From: Pyrinomonadaceae bacterium
GTDB taxonomy: Bacteria; Acidobacteriota; Blastocatellia; Pyrinomonadales; Pyrinomonadaceae
Assembly (NCBI GenBank): GCA_019694395.1
Contig: JAIBCC010000001.1
Location: 186,001-250,000 of the forward strand
Direction of reading: 5' to 3'
DNA: 64,000 nucleotides
Program-made: the position numbers and the translations under genes
Part shown: positions 8,657 to 17,419 of the stretch, one piece after another
Numbering within the stretch: the stretch's first letter is position 1
How the letters are laid out: each line of letters starts with the position of its first letter
Notes under the pieces: model-generated
Databases searched by the model: none
Told to the model about the DNA's origin: nothing
Seen by the model: the letters and a program-made list of their open reading frames with translations, nothing else

Positions 8657-9028
8657 ATGATTTATTTAATAGATGGTTTACGTTTCACAAATTTAGAAGA
8701 ATTTTGGGTTGAAATAGAAAGAAGTTTTGATTTAACTATTTCAACGATTGGAAAATTCAGAAGAACTTTTTCCGGCTTGCGGGAACTATTAAAGGCACTT
8801 CCCAAAGATACGATCGTTGTCTGGAGAAACGCTAAAGTTTCCCTTAAAAATTTGGGGTATTTGGAAACACTTGAGCTTTTGAAAAGGACTCAATCGAATT
8901 GTCATCCTTCATGGATTGACATAACCAATAAAGAGATTGAACTTGCTCAATTAGAATTAGGGGAAACAATTTTCGATTCAATCGTTAAAATTTTTGTGGA
9001 AGAATCAATTTCACTACGGCTTGAATAA
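8657..9028 (+). CDS. Barstar-like small protein
   Basis: 123 residues, nine bases after murQ and three bases before the symporter gene. The N-terminal IDGLRFTNLEEFWVEIERSF and central TIVVWRNAKVSLKNLG, plus the late IFDSIVKIFVEE helix, resemble the barstar (ribonuclease inhibitor) family as found in many soil bacteria. The NLDAL-type segment that normally lies between these parts is diverged (FSGLRELLKALP). No secreted barnase-type RNase is seen nearby. It may be a repurposed barstar fold or an orphan immunity protein. The family call is by eye and moderate. Confidence 0.5.
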   Translation: MIYLIDGLRFTNLEEFWVEIERSFDLTISTIGKFRRTFSGLRELLKALPKDTIVVWRNAKVSLKNLGYLETLELLKRTQSNCHPSWIDITNKEIELAQLELGETIFDSIVKIFVEESISLRLE

Positions 9029-9031
9029 ACA

Positions 9032-10549
9032 ATGCAAACATTAGACTTAATCATCATCTTCGGATATTTAATCGGCATTACGCTGTTTGGCGTTTTGTAT
9101 TCGGGAAAACAGGAAACGACGCAAGATTATTTTGTCGGAGATAGAAGTGTTCCATGGTGGGCGATTGCAATGTCAATTGTAGCAACTGAGACTTCTACAA
9201 TTACATTTATTTCGGTTCCGGGTGTGGCTTTTGCCAAAGGCGGAAATTTTGAATTCCTCCAGCTTGTTCTTGGCTATATGCTCGGACGTGTTGTGATTTC
9301 CCTGCTTTTTATCCCGATGTATTTCAAAGGGGAGCTTTTTACGGTTTATCAGCTTTTAGGCGAAAGATTCGGAGAAAAAGTCAAAATGCTTGCTTCTGCA
9401 TTGTTCGTAATAATGCGGAACATTGCCGACGGAATTCGTTTATTATTGACAGCCATCGTTTTAGCCGCCGTTTATGTTGCTTTCGTCCCGGATGCCAACG
9501 CTAACACGATCATTATCGGATCAATAATTTTGTTGGGAGTAGTAATGATAATTTTCACATTTTACGGCGGAATGGAAGCTGTAATTTGGGTGGAAGTCGT
9601 TCAGCTTGTGATTTATATCGGCGGAGCAGTCGCAGCAGCCTGGGTAATTTTAAGCCAGATTGATGGCGGGATGTCAAAAGTTTTAGAAGTAGGAAATCAA
9701 TTCGACAAATTTAAATTCCTTGATTTTTCACTTAATTTTACCAAAACTTATACATTTTGGGGCGGATTGATCGGTGGGTGTTTTCTAACGATGTCCACCC
9801 ACGGAACAGACCAATATTTGGTTCAACGTTATCTTTGCACCAATAAACCAAGTTCGGCGGCAACTGCTTTGCTCTCCAGCGGTGCCGTAGTTCTTGGACA
9901 ATTCATCGGATTTTTGTTCATCGGCGTTTTGCTTTTTGCATATTATCAACCGTTTAGCGATGCAGGATATGAAGCCGTTAAAGCGGGACAAGCGACTTTG
10001 CCGCTAAACGGAGTTTTTACGGCAGTCGGCGGCGATCAGGTGTTTCCTGATTTTATCACCAAACATATGCCGTCGGGTTTAAGCGGTTTGGTTGTGGCAG
10101 CGATTTTTGCGGCGGCACTTTCCAGTTCGTTAAACTCAATCGCGGCAACATTCGTTGAAGATCTATACAAACCGTTTGCGAAAGATAAATCCGACAAGCA
10201 CCTTTTACGGGTCGCCAGCATTCTAACGGTTATCGTTGGAATCATCCAGATTATTGTAGCCATAATTTCGATGAGTGTCGGACAATCAGCTTTGAGCAAA
10301 GCGTTGTCAATCGCGGGTTTAATCAACGGTCCGATTTTGGGGGTTTTTCTGGTTGGAACTTTCGTCAAAAAAGCCAATCAAACTGCCGCATTAACCGGAA
10401 TGTTGGCAAGCATTGCCTTGATGATATACGTCTTTTCGCAAACGTCAATTGCTTTTCCCTGGTATCCCGTTATCGGTAGTTTAACCACGCTGTTTGTGGC
10501 ATTTTTGGTAAGTTTGGTAGTATCAAATAAAGTAAATCAATCACAATAG
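9032..10549 (+). CDS. Sodium:solute symporter (SSS family), probable amino-sugar/MurNAc importer
   Basis: 505 residues, about 13 hydrophobic segments. The start region is characteristic of SSS carriers (YSGKQETTQDYFVGDRSVPWW, then ATETSTITFISVPG), and the middle contains the conserved FAAALSSSLNSIAATFVEDLYKP segment at the sodium-binding helices. It lies between murQ and nagZ with short gaps. In Tannerella a MurT transporter sits beside murK and murQ, so import of MurNAc or a related sugar is the likely task. Sialic acid and myo-inositol carriers are in the same family, so the substrate is from context only. Confidence 0.85.
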   Translation: MQTLDLIIIFGYLIGITLFGVLYSGKQETTQDYFVGDRSVPWWAIAMSIVATETSTITFISVPGVAFAKGGNFEFLQLVLGYMLGRVVISLLFIPMYFKGELFTVYQLLGERFGEKVKMLASALFVIMRNIADGIRLLLTAIVLAAVYVAFVPDANANTIIIGSIILLGVVMIIFTFYGGMEAVIWVEVVQLVIYIGGAVAAAWVILSQIDGGMSKVLEVGNQFDKFKFLDFSLNFTKTYTFWGGLIGGCFLTMSTHGTDQYLVQRYLCTNKPSSAATALLSSGAVVLGQFIGFLFIGVLLFAYYQPFSDAGYEAVKAGQATLPLNGVFTAVGGDQVFPDFITKHMPSGLSGLVVAAIFAAALSSSLNSIAATFVEDLYKPFAKDKSDKHLLRVASILTVIVGIIQIIVAIISMSVGQSALSKALSIAGLINGPILGVFLVGTFVKKANQTAALTGMLASIALMIYVFSQTSIAFPWYPVIGSLTTLFVAFLVSLVVSNKVNQSQ

Positions 10550-10571
10550 AAATAAATTAAATCAAAAAGTA

Positions 10572-12383
10572 ATGAAGTATTTTGTAAGCATTCTATTAAC
10601 TATTGCAATCTTTTGCACTATTGTTCCCGCGTCGCCGCGTCTCCCTATCTCCGCTTCCAACAAGTTTGAACCGTCTGAAAAAGCTTGGAAAGAAGCTGAT
10701 AAAATGCTCAAAAAAATGACGTTGGAAGAAAAGATCGGTCAACTTGTGCATATCGGATTTAATGCCAAATATGCCAGTCAGGACAGCGAATTTTTCAAAA
10801 ACATTCAACGTGATGTAGCTCAAAATAAAGTCGGCGGAATCATTGTTTTTGCAGGCGGACTTTACGAAACAGTTCATTTAGTAAATAGAATGCAGGAAAA
10901 TGCCAAAATTCCGCTTTTAATTTCAGCAGATTTTGAATCAGGGGTTGGAATGCGATTTGAAGAAACAACCAACTTTCCCTGGAATATGGCGGTTGCTGCT
11001 ACCGGAAATCCCGATTTTGCCAGACGCGAAGGAGAAATTGTCGGACGCGAAGCCAAGGCACTCGGCGTGTATCAGGTTTTTGCTCCTGTGGTTGATGTAA
11101 ATAACAATGCTGATAACCCGGTCATTAATTTTCGCAGTTATGGTGAAAATCCAAATGACGTCGCGCGTTTTGGTGTTGCCATGATGCAAGGAATTCAGTC
11201 AAATCGAGTTATCGCCACTGCCAAACATTTTCCCGGTCACGGCGATACGGCAATTGATTCGCATCGGGGGTTACCGATCATTGATGTTAATCGTCAACGC
11301 CTTGATTCACTCGAACTCATTCCTTTCAAAGCAGTTATTGATTCCGGAATAGCTTCGGTAATGATTGCCCATATTGCTTTGCCGCAAATTGACCCGACCG
11401 AAATAAAACCACTCAAACAATCCGTCAATCAGGAAACCGATTCACCTTTGGCGACTGACAAAGCTACTGTTCCTTCTACTCTTTCACCGTTGATCAACAC
11501 AAATATTTTGCATAAAGAATTGGGCTTTAAAGGTTTAACTGTGACAGACGCAATGGGAATGTCAGGATTAACGCTGTATTTTAATCAGGACGAAGCAGCG
11601 GTTCGGGCAGTTTTGGCGGGTTCGGATATTTTGGAAAAACCCGCTGATACTGATTTAGCCTTGAAGGGATTGCGTGATGCCGTAAATTCGGGACGAATTT
11701 CGCAGGAAAGACTGAATGAATCAGTTAGAAAGCAGCTCGCCTGGAAATACGAATTAGGACTTTTCAAAAATAAAACTACGCCGTTGGAATCAATTGATAA
11801 AATTGTTTCTAATCAGCAAACCCAACAATTAACTGACGAAATTGCCAAAAATGCAATTACCTTGGTTAAGAAACAAGACGGAGTTTTACCTCTAAAACGC
11901 GGTCAAAAAGCTGTTGTTCTAGTGCTGACGAACGGCGAAGACCGTTTGATTGCCGGAAATACATTAACCAATTCCCTGCGCGCAGCCGGATTAAATACTG
12001 AAAGAATTGTTTTCGATGATCGCTCATCCAACGAAGAAGCCAATATTGCCTTATCAAAAATCAAAAAAGCCGATGTGGTAATTCTGGGGCTGTTCGCTCG
12101 CGTGCGTTCGGGTGCGAAAAATTCAATCGGATTACCCGAAGCCGGATTTAAGGTAATGAAGGAAGTAATGATTGGTGATAAACCTGTCGTTTCTATTGCT
12201 TTTGGAAACCCATATTTTCTGCGGAATTTCCCTGAAATGAAAACATACATAGCTGCTTATGGCGATATGACAAGCTTGCAAAAAGCAACAGCAAATGCGC
12301 TAATGGGAAATGCTGATTTTGTTGGAAAACTACCGATTACAATTGGCGATTATAAAATTGGAACGGGTTTAAGTTTGAAGTAA
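10572..12383 (+). CDS. nagZ: Beta-N-acetylglucosaminidase, glycoside hydrolase family 3 (NagZ, two-domain secreted type)
   Basis: 603 residues. A signal peptide (1-20) is followed by the GH3 TIM barrel with KHFPGHGDTAIDSH at 218-231, where Asp229 and His231 are the acid/base dyad of NagZ enzymes, and nucleophile Asp326 in TVTDAMGM. Residues about 400-603 form the alpha/beta C-terminal domain found in the Bacillus YbbD type. It removes GlcNAc from muropeptides or wall fragments. The stop overlaps the next start by one base (TAATG), so expression is coupled. Export fits work outside the cytoplasm, together with the NamZ fusion. Confidence 0.92.
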   Translation: MKYFVSILLTIAIFCTIVPASPRLPISASNKFEPSEKAWKEADKMLKKMTLEEKIGQLVHIGFNAKYASQDSEFFKNIQRDVAQNKVGGIIVFAGGLYETVHLVNRMQENAKIPLLISADFESGVGMRFEETTNFPWNMAVAATGNPDFARREGEIVGREAKALGVYQVFAPVVDVNNNADNPVINFRSYGENPNDVARFGVAMMQGIQSNRVIATAKHFPGHGDTAIDSHRGLPIIDVNRQRLDSLELIPFKAVIDSGIASVMIAHIALPQIDPTEIKPLKQSVNQETDSPLATDKATVPSTLSPLINTNILHKELGFKGLTVTDAMGMSGLTLYFNQDEAAVRAVLAGSDILEKPADTDLALKGLRDAVNSGRISQERLNESVRKQLAWKYELGLFKNKTTPLESIDKIVSNQQTQQLTDEIAKNAITLVKKQDGVLPLKRGQKAVVLVLTNGEDRLIAGNTLTNSLRAAGLNTERIVFDDRSSNEEANIALSKIKKADVVILGLFARVRSGAKNSIGLPEAGFKVMKEVMIGDKPVVSIAFGNPYFLRNFPEMKTYIAAYGDMTSLQKATANALMGNADFVGKLPITIGDYKIGTGLSLK

Positions 12384-13108
12384 TGAAACTGTTAATTCTT
12401 TTCGTAATTGCTGTATTTGCTGTAATTTGTCCGGCTCAGGAAGAAATAACCAAAGACTATCTAATGGGCAAATTTCAGCCCTGGAAGGATAAAAGATTTA
12501 CCATCAGCGGCGGAAATTATCTGCGAAAGGAAACCCTTGAGGCTTATCAAAAAATGCAAGCCGAAGCCCGAAATAGCGGTGTATATTTGCAAATAGTGTC
12601 TGCCACCCGAACATTTATTGAACAAAAAAGACTTTGGGAAAATAAATGGACTGCCCGAACTCCGGTCAATACCGATACCGGCGAATTTCTGCCAAAGCCA
12701 AACACTTTGAAGGATACTCTCACCAAAGAACAACGGGCTCTACGGATTTTGGAATTTACCGCAATGCCTTCCGCCTCCCGCCATCATTGGGGCACAGATT
12801 TGGATTTTAACGATGTCAATCCGAGCTATTGGTCTTCAATGCGGGGACAAAAAGAATATTTTTGGCTGGTTGAAAATGCGCCGAAATTCGGTTTTTGTCA
12901 GGTTTATTCAGCAAATCGTCAAACAGGTTACCACGAAGAAAAATGGCATTGGTCATATTTACCGATTGCCCGAAATTTGACCAACGAATATCAAAAACAA
13001 ATCATTGACTCAGATATAACATTGACCGAATTTATCGGTTCGGAAACTGCGATCACAACCAGATTTATCGAAAATTACGTTTTAGGAATTAACTCAGATT
13101 GTAAATAA
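12383..13108 (+). CDS. VanY-type D-alanyl-D-alanine carboxypeptidase (peptidase M15B)
   Basis: 241 residues with a signal peptide (1-18). The zinc site is complete: S132-R-H134-H-W-G-T-D-L-D141 supplies His134 and Asp141, and EEKWHW at 185-190 supplies catalytic Glu186 and ligand His189. The upstream SATRTFIEQKRLWENKW segment is also typical. VanY enzymes trim the terminal D-Ala from wall peptides. Translation is coupled to nagZ. In the salvage operon it would process the peptide part of muropeptides; LD- or DD-specificity cannot be told by eye. Confidence 0.88.
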   Translation: MKLLILFVIAVFAVICPAQEEITKDYLMGKFQPWKDKRFTISGGNYLRKETLEAYQKMQAEARNSGVYLQIVSATRTFIEQKRLWENKWTARTPVNTDTGEFLPKPNTLKDTLTKEQRALRILEFTAMPSASRHHWGTDLDFNDVNPSYWSSMRGQKEYFWLVENAPKFGFCQVYSANRQTGYHEEKWHWSYLPIARNLTNEYQKQIIDSDITLTEFIGSETAITTRFIENYVLGINSDCK

Positions 13109-13110
13109 TA

Positions 13111-14508
13111 ATGACTTGGATAATTAAAGACTTTCTCGAAATAGAAAATAATCAACTGACGATTGATGGCGTGTCCGCCGTCGAAATTGCCGAAAAATAC
13201 AGCACACCGACTTTTGTTTTCAGCGAAAAAAGGATCAAACACAACATTGCACGACTGCAAGCAGTTAAAGATGTAATCGATTGCAAATTAAAAGTTTGCT
13301 ATGCCGCTAAAGCCAATTCAAATATGGCAATCCTGCGAACGGTGAAGGAAGCCGGTAGCGATTTGGAAGTAAATTCCGGCGGAGAGCTTTTCAAAGCCAT
13401 TGAAATCGGTTTTAGACCTGAACAAATCATTTTCAACGGGACTTCAAAAACCGAGCAGGAATTGGAAGAAGCAATCGTTTGGGGAATTTATGCGATTCAA
13501 TGCGATTCGGTTTACGAATTAGAGTTGATCGAAAAAGTTTCTCGCCACGTTGGAAAACGGGCAAATGTTTCACTCCGCATCGTTCCCGAAATCGAAACGG
13601 CTACGCATCCCGGATTAAAAACGGCGATGAATTCATCCAAGTTCGGAATGACTTTTGATGATGCTTTGAAAGCATTTACGCGTTGGGCAGCGGACGATGA
13701 ACACGTTAACATTTGCGGTTTGCATCTGCACGTCGGCTCGCAAACTCCAAATGAAGAACCTTACACAACTGCCCTGATGTTTTTAGTTGAAAAGTTGCGT
13801 GAGGTTGCGAATGAAACAGGACATCAGCTTTCGCATTTGAATTTGGGCGGCGGATTCCCGGTTAATTATCTTCGGGACAAGAGTTTAGCCAATGCTATGA
13901 ATGAGGAAAATGCAGAACTTTTTGCTTCTGATTTCACTCCCGCTTCAGCTTTAAATGCTGCATGGAAAGCAATTGCCGAAGATGAGAATTCCGATTTGAA
14001 GAACATAACTTTGTTGCTCGAGCCGGGACGAAGCGTTATTGCCGATGCGGGAATTTGCCTGACAACCGTTAGAAATGCAAAAAGTCGAGAGTCGAAGGTC
14101 GAAGGTCAAGTGAATAAAACTGATAACTGGCTTTTAACAGATGCAGGATTTAACATTTTGCTTTCGATGGAAACTTACAAATGGTATTATCATTTGATTT
14201 CAGCTCAACGCGCAGACGAAGCACACGAAACTCCCTATAAAGTTGCAGGACCGCTTTGCGATGGCGGCGATGTTTATTTTGACATCGAAGGTCACGGCAG
14301 ACTTCCTGATTATCGTTTATTACCCGAAAACGTTGAACCAAATGAGATTTTGGCGTTACTAAACTGCGGTGCTTATTCAATTGCTCAGATGTTTCAATAC
14401 AATGCAAGACAACTTCCCGCCGTAGTTTTGATAAAGGAAAACGGCGAGGTTGAATTAGTCCGCCGCCGTGATTCTTATCAGGATTTGTTAATTAATGATA
14501 TTTGGTGA
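13111..14508 (+). CDS. Diaminopimelate decarboxylase-like PLP enzyme (Orn/Lys/Dap decarboxylase fold type III)
   Basis: 465 residues, two bases after the carboxypeptidase gene and last in the operon. PLP lysine K67 is in CYAAKANSN; also seen are HVGSQ near 207-211, GGGFP near 246-250, LEPGRS near 303-308, and the C-terminal GPLCDGGD (380-387) and CGAYSIAQM (419-427). Biosynthetic LysA usually has Cys-Glu-Ser/Thr/Gly-x-Asp here, so Glu is replaced by Asp384 at the substrate-binding motif. It may decarboxylate DAP released from wall peptides, giving lysine, or act on another amino acid. Residues near 323-333 come from a 7-base repeat inserted in the frame. Confidence 0.82.
   Translation: MTWIIKDFLEIENNQLTIDGVSAVEIAEKYSTPTFVFSEKRIKHNIARLQAVKDVIDCKLKVCYAAKANSNMAILRTVKEAGSDLEVNSGGELFKAIEIGFRPEQIIFNGTSKTEQELEEAIVWGIYAIQCDSVYELELIEKVSRHVGKRANVSLRIVPEIETATHPGLKTAMNSSKFGMTFDDALKAFTRWAADDEHVNICGLHLHVGSQTPNEEPYTTALMFLVEKLREVANETGHQLSHLNLGGGFPVNYLRDKSLANAMNEENAELFASDFTPASALNAAWKAIAEDENSDLKNITLLLEPGRSVIADAGICLTTVRNAKSRESKVEGQVNKTDNWLLTDAGFNILLSMETYKWYYHLISAQRADEAHETPYKVAGPLCDGGDVYFDIEGHGRLPDYRLLPENVEPNEILALLNCGAYSIAQMFQYNARQLPAVVLIKENGEVELVRRRDSYQDLLINDIW
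14083..14110. repeat. 7-base tandem repeat inside the decarboxylase gene (4 units)
   Basis: Four 7-base units of the form RGTCRAR (AGTCGAG, AGTCGAA, GGTCGAA, GGTCAAG) run through the coding frame and encode a charged SRESKVEGQ stretch between two conserved blocks. A related array follows the gene at 14514. Confidence 0.8.
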
Positions 14509-14513
14509 GAATT

Positions 14514-14548
14514 AGTCGAAAGTCCTATGTCTCAGGTCTAATGTCGTT
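14514..14548. repeat. 7-base tandem repeat after the decarboxylase gene (5 units)
   Basis: Five units with fixed GTC at positions 2-4 (AGTCGAA, AGTCCTA, TGTCTCA, GGTCTAA, TGTCGTT) begin six bases after the stop codon. It shares the AGTCGAA unit with the array inside the gene. Confidence 0.75.
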
Positions 14549-14600
14549 TGAAAATAATCAATTTAATTCTTAAAACTTCTTTTACACTTTTGACCTTTGA

Positions 14601-16067
14601 CTACCAAGAGGCTTTCCGCACCATCGTTTCTAAAATCAATTTATCAGAATCATTTAATTCAAAGTTTAGTGATTCAAACATATTCGCTAAGCCTGCCATT
14701 GAGGAGACGCGATGACTTTGGTCTAAAATCTGCGAAATCAATTGCAGATTTTCCGAGCAAATTTCTCTGGCTTTATCTGTTTCTCCCAAAAGATTAAAGC
14801 GATCTGCTAAAGTATTGAGAATATAGGATTTCATTGAAAGCTGTTCAATATTAGCAATTTGACTGTAAGCATTATTCAGCTCGATCATTGCTTCATTTTT
14901 TTTCTCATTTTTGCGCCTTACGTCACTGACGGCAATCATTGCCAATGCCTTTTCAGCCTTGTCATTAATGTCATTGATGGCTTGATCCGCAAGTTCGGGA
15001 CTCAATTCCTGTTCACAGGTGACAGCAAGTTGAACCAAAGTGTTATCACGAATTTCATCGTATGGATTTTCGTTAGCAATTTCGATGGCACGTTCTAATT
15101 TTCCAAATGAAGCATACCGCATCGCAATTATACCCAACAGATTAAATTTAGCTTTCGTATTACGGGTTTCCGTATCACGCTGAGATTTCAAGATTTGATA
15201 GGCTTCATCCAGTGCCTCAAGCGCCTCTTCCTCTTCGCCTTTAGTTTGATATTCATCAGCATAACCTACTAAAGCGTGAGCAATTTCATATTTATCCTCA
15301 ACTAAATCAAGGGTTCGATCAGCCAGATCAATGCTTCCGGCTTTCATAAATCCGTTGGAAATTTGCGAAAGAAAAGAATCTTTCTGCACACTGTCAAGAG
15401 TCTCGGAAAATTGCCGTGCCTTATCTAAAACTTCAATCGCTTTATCCTTACGTTTAGCTTCAATATATTGAAACGAAATTCCCAAATAAGCCCGAATCCG
15501 TTCCTCATCAAAATCAATTTCCTGAGCGATTTCGGTGGCTCTTTCCAATAAACTTACGTCATTAGAAATTACAGCAACTTCCTGTAAAACATGAACTTTA
15601 ACGGTTGGAAAATCAATTTTTTCAATAGTTCGCATAGCCTCTTCTTTTCCTTGGCAAAGAGCGATGCCGGCATAAGCACTTGAAGCGTGCTGCAAATCAT
15701 CGGCGATTTCAAAGGCTTTTTCAAATTCGCCTTTCATAGCTTTTTGTCGGGCGATTTGTTCGAGCGCAACGCCTTGAAAACTACTATCCTCAATCGCCTC
15801 AGCTAATTGCAAGGCATATTCATCATCCCCAAGTTGGGCGCATTTTTCGACCACCTGAGTCAAAAGCTGGTCGCGGACAAAAGGATCATCAATCGTATCC
15901 GCTAGTTCAGCCGCCAGATCCACGTTATCCTTTACCAAATAAAAGGGAAAAAGTTCTTTTACCGCTTCGGCGTGTCCATCGGAGCTGCCGATTTTTTGCG
16001 CTAAAAAAGTAGCACAAGCCAAAAGGTCGTTTTTGGCATCATTTGAATCAATAAGTTGTTCTCTCAT
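14601..16067 (-). CDS. TPR-like helical repeat protein, function unknown
   Basis: 488 residues, no signal peptide and no membrane segment. It is built almost entirely of about 33-36-residue helix-pair units with alternating Ala, Leu and acidic residues (for example FEKAFEIADDLQHASSAYAGIA, then DLADRTLDLVEDKYEIAHALV), as in tetratricopeptide repeats. Such proteins are scaffolds for protein contacts. The start is six bases after the stop of the HAD hydrolase gene on the same strand, so the two are probably cotranscribed. I do not recognise a specific family. Confidence 0.8.
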   Translation of the reverse strand: MREQLIDSNDAKNDLLACATFLAQKIGSSDGHAEAVKELFPFYLVKDNVDLAAELADTIDDPFVRDQLLTQVVEKCAQLGDDEYALQLAEAIEDSSFQGVALEQIARQKAMKGEFEKAFEIADDLQHASSAYAGIALCQGKEEAMRTIEKIDFPTVKVHVLQEVAVISNDVSLLERATEIAQEIDFDEERIRAYLGISFQYIEAKRKDKAIEVLDKARQFSETLDSVQKDSFLSQISNGFMKAGSIDLADRTLDLVEDKYEIAHALVGYADEYQTKGEEEEALEALDEAYQILKSQRDTETRNTKAKFNLLGIIAMRYASFGKLERAIEIANENPYDEIRDNTLVQLAVTCEQELSPELADQAINDINDKAEKALAMIAVSDVRRKNEKKNEAMIELNNAYSQIANIEQLSMKSYILNTLADRFNLLGETDKAREICSENLQLISQILDQSHRVSSMAGLANMFESLNFELNDSDKLILETMVRKASW

Positions 16068-16073
16068 TATAGT

Positions 16074-16778
16074 TTAAACTGTTTTTGAAAAGACTCGGTT
16101 CAACGAATCCGGCATCCAATCGGCTAAAGTTTTTGTTACGGCATCCGCCCCCGCATTTCGCAAAATTTCTGCGTCAAAAGTATTAGTAACGCCAAGTGTC
16201 TGCATTCCCGCATTTTTTCCGGCTTGTATTCCCTGCGGCGCATCTTCAATCACCACACATTCCCGATGAAGCAGAGGAAAATGTCCGGCGGCGGTTCGTC
16301 TTTGGTCTAAATATCTAAAACAGGCTAAATAGCATTGCGGACTCGGTTTATGTTCAGTGACATCTTCGGTGCTGATAACTTTGGTAAAACAACTCCGTAG
16401 CCCTGTTTTTTCAAGCAAATACAAAATATCATCACGGTTCGCCATACTGACTATTCCCATTGCAAACCGGTTGCTGCATTTTCGGATAAAATTTTCCACG
16501 CCATCACACAAGGGCATTTCTTTATCAATTACCTTGCGCCACATTTCGGATTTTTTCATTCGTAATTCATAGATTTTTTCATCCGAAAGCTCTTTTTCTA
16601 CCCGATTGAAATGATGTTTGATAAAACGAGTGTCGTCCATTCCGGTGCAAGCCAGATATTCCTCCTCAGTCATTTCAAAACCTTCTTCTTTGAAAATATC
16701 CTGATAAAGTTTCATCTGAATCCGTTCATCATTGATAATAACACCGTTAAAATCCATTAAAACTGCTCTGATTGACAT
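16074..16778 (-). CDS. HAD-family hydrolase, beta-phosphoglucomutase-like, with DxN motif
   Basis: 234 residues, cytoplasmic. Motif I is MDFNGVI at 8-14: the nucleophile Asp is present but the second Asp, normally the general acid/base, is Asn. Motif II is SMANRDD, motif III Lys is in EHKPSPQCYLA, and motif IV is VIEDAPQGIQAGKNAG. A helical cap lies at about 18-85. Subfamily members hydrolyse or transfer phosphate from small sugars. The Asn form is known to me in other HAD proteins, so it need not be dead. It is cotranscribed with the downstream TPR protein. Confidence 0.85.
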   Translation of the reverse strand: MSIRAVLMDFNGVIINDERIQMKLYQDIFKEEGFEMTEEEYLACTGMDDTRFIKHHFNRVEKELSDEKIYELRMKKSEMWRKVIDKEMPLCDGVENFIRKCSNRFAMGIVSMANRDDILYLLEKTGLRSCFTKVISTEDVTEHKPSPQCYLACFRYLDQRRTAAGHFPLLHRECVVIEDAPQGIQAGKNAGMQTLGVTNTFDAEILRNAGADAVTKTLADWMPDSLNRVFSKTV

Positions 16779-16851
16779 ATAAATTTTCCTTTAACTTAAT
16801 TTGAAAACTCGTTTGATTTTAACTTTCAAAATGATTACTCGCAAATTGAAA

Positions 16852-16880
16852 CAGGCGTGAGTTTTCCCACGCCTGTGCAG
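16852..16880 (-). terminator. Probable hairpin terminator after the lipoprotein gene
   Basis: CAGGCGTG (16852-16859) pairs perfectly with CACGCCTG (16868-16875) around an eight-base loop, just past the stop of the minus-strand lipoprotein gene. The downstream T-run on the minus strand is short, so termination strength is uncertain. Confidence 0.5.
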
Positions 16881-16897
16881 AAAAATTTGATTGTAAA

Positions 16898-17350
16898 TTA
16901 ATTTTTCTTCTTTTGTTCTTCTTCCTCAAGTTTTATTTTGAACTCCCGACAGAATTTTGCGGTTTGAGCTTTGTCAGCCTTATTTTCTTCCAAATTCTTT
17001 TTGATTCCGTCGCGGAACTGAGATTCCATTACTTTCCAAAATGCTTTTGAAACGTAATCCATATCGGAATCATCAATTTTGCTGCGGAAATAATCCATCA
17101 ACTCATCGCATTCGGGAATCCCGATTTTATCTCCTTCAGTTGCAACATCGGTGGCTTTATCAACCAAAGTTTTGTTTGAATTATTTTCAGCAGGTTTGGT
17201 TGGAGAATCAGCTGGTTTTTCAGTCGTGTTACTTGGTTTTTCAGACTTTGGCGGCTCAGATTTTCCAAATTCCCAGCTTTTGTTACAAGTGCAGCCGATA
17301 ATAAAAACCATTACCGCAATTACCAGCAAAAAATTAGTCTTATTTTTCAT
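16898..17350 (-). CDS. Small lipoprotein, function unknown
   Basis: 150 residues from the ATG at 17350, which has AAAGGAAC upstream; a start seven codons earlier lacks a site. A signal peptide ends in a lipobox (VFIIGC), giving an acylated Cys, followed by a Lys/Pro/Ser-rich linker to about residue 75 and an acidic helical domain ending in a Glu/Lys tail (KLEEEEQKKKN). No family recognised. It is a likely envelope lipoprotein. Confidence 0.78.
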   Translation of the reverse strand: MKNKTNFLLVIAVMVFIIGCTCNKSWEFGKSEPPKSEKPSNTTEKPADSPTKPAENNSNKTLVDKATDVATEGDKIGIPECDELMDYFRSKIDDSDMDYVSKAFWKVMESQFRDGIKKNLEENKADKAQTAKFCREFKIKLEEEEQKKKN

Positions 17351-17419
17351 AAATAGTTCCTTTGAACCCATATCTTAGCAGAATTTCAAAAGGATTCAAT
17401 TATAGAATTTGCCAAAAGA

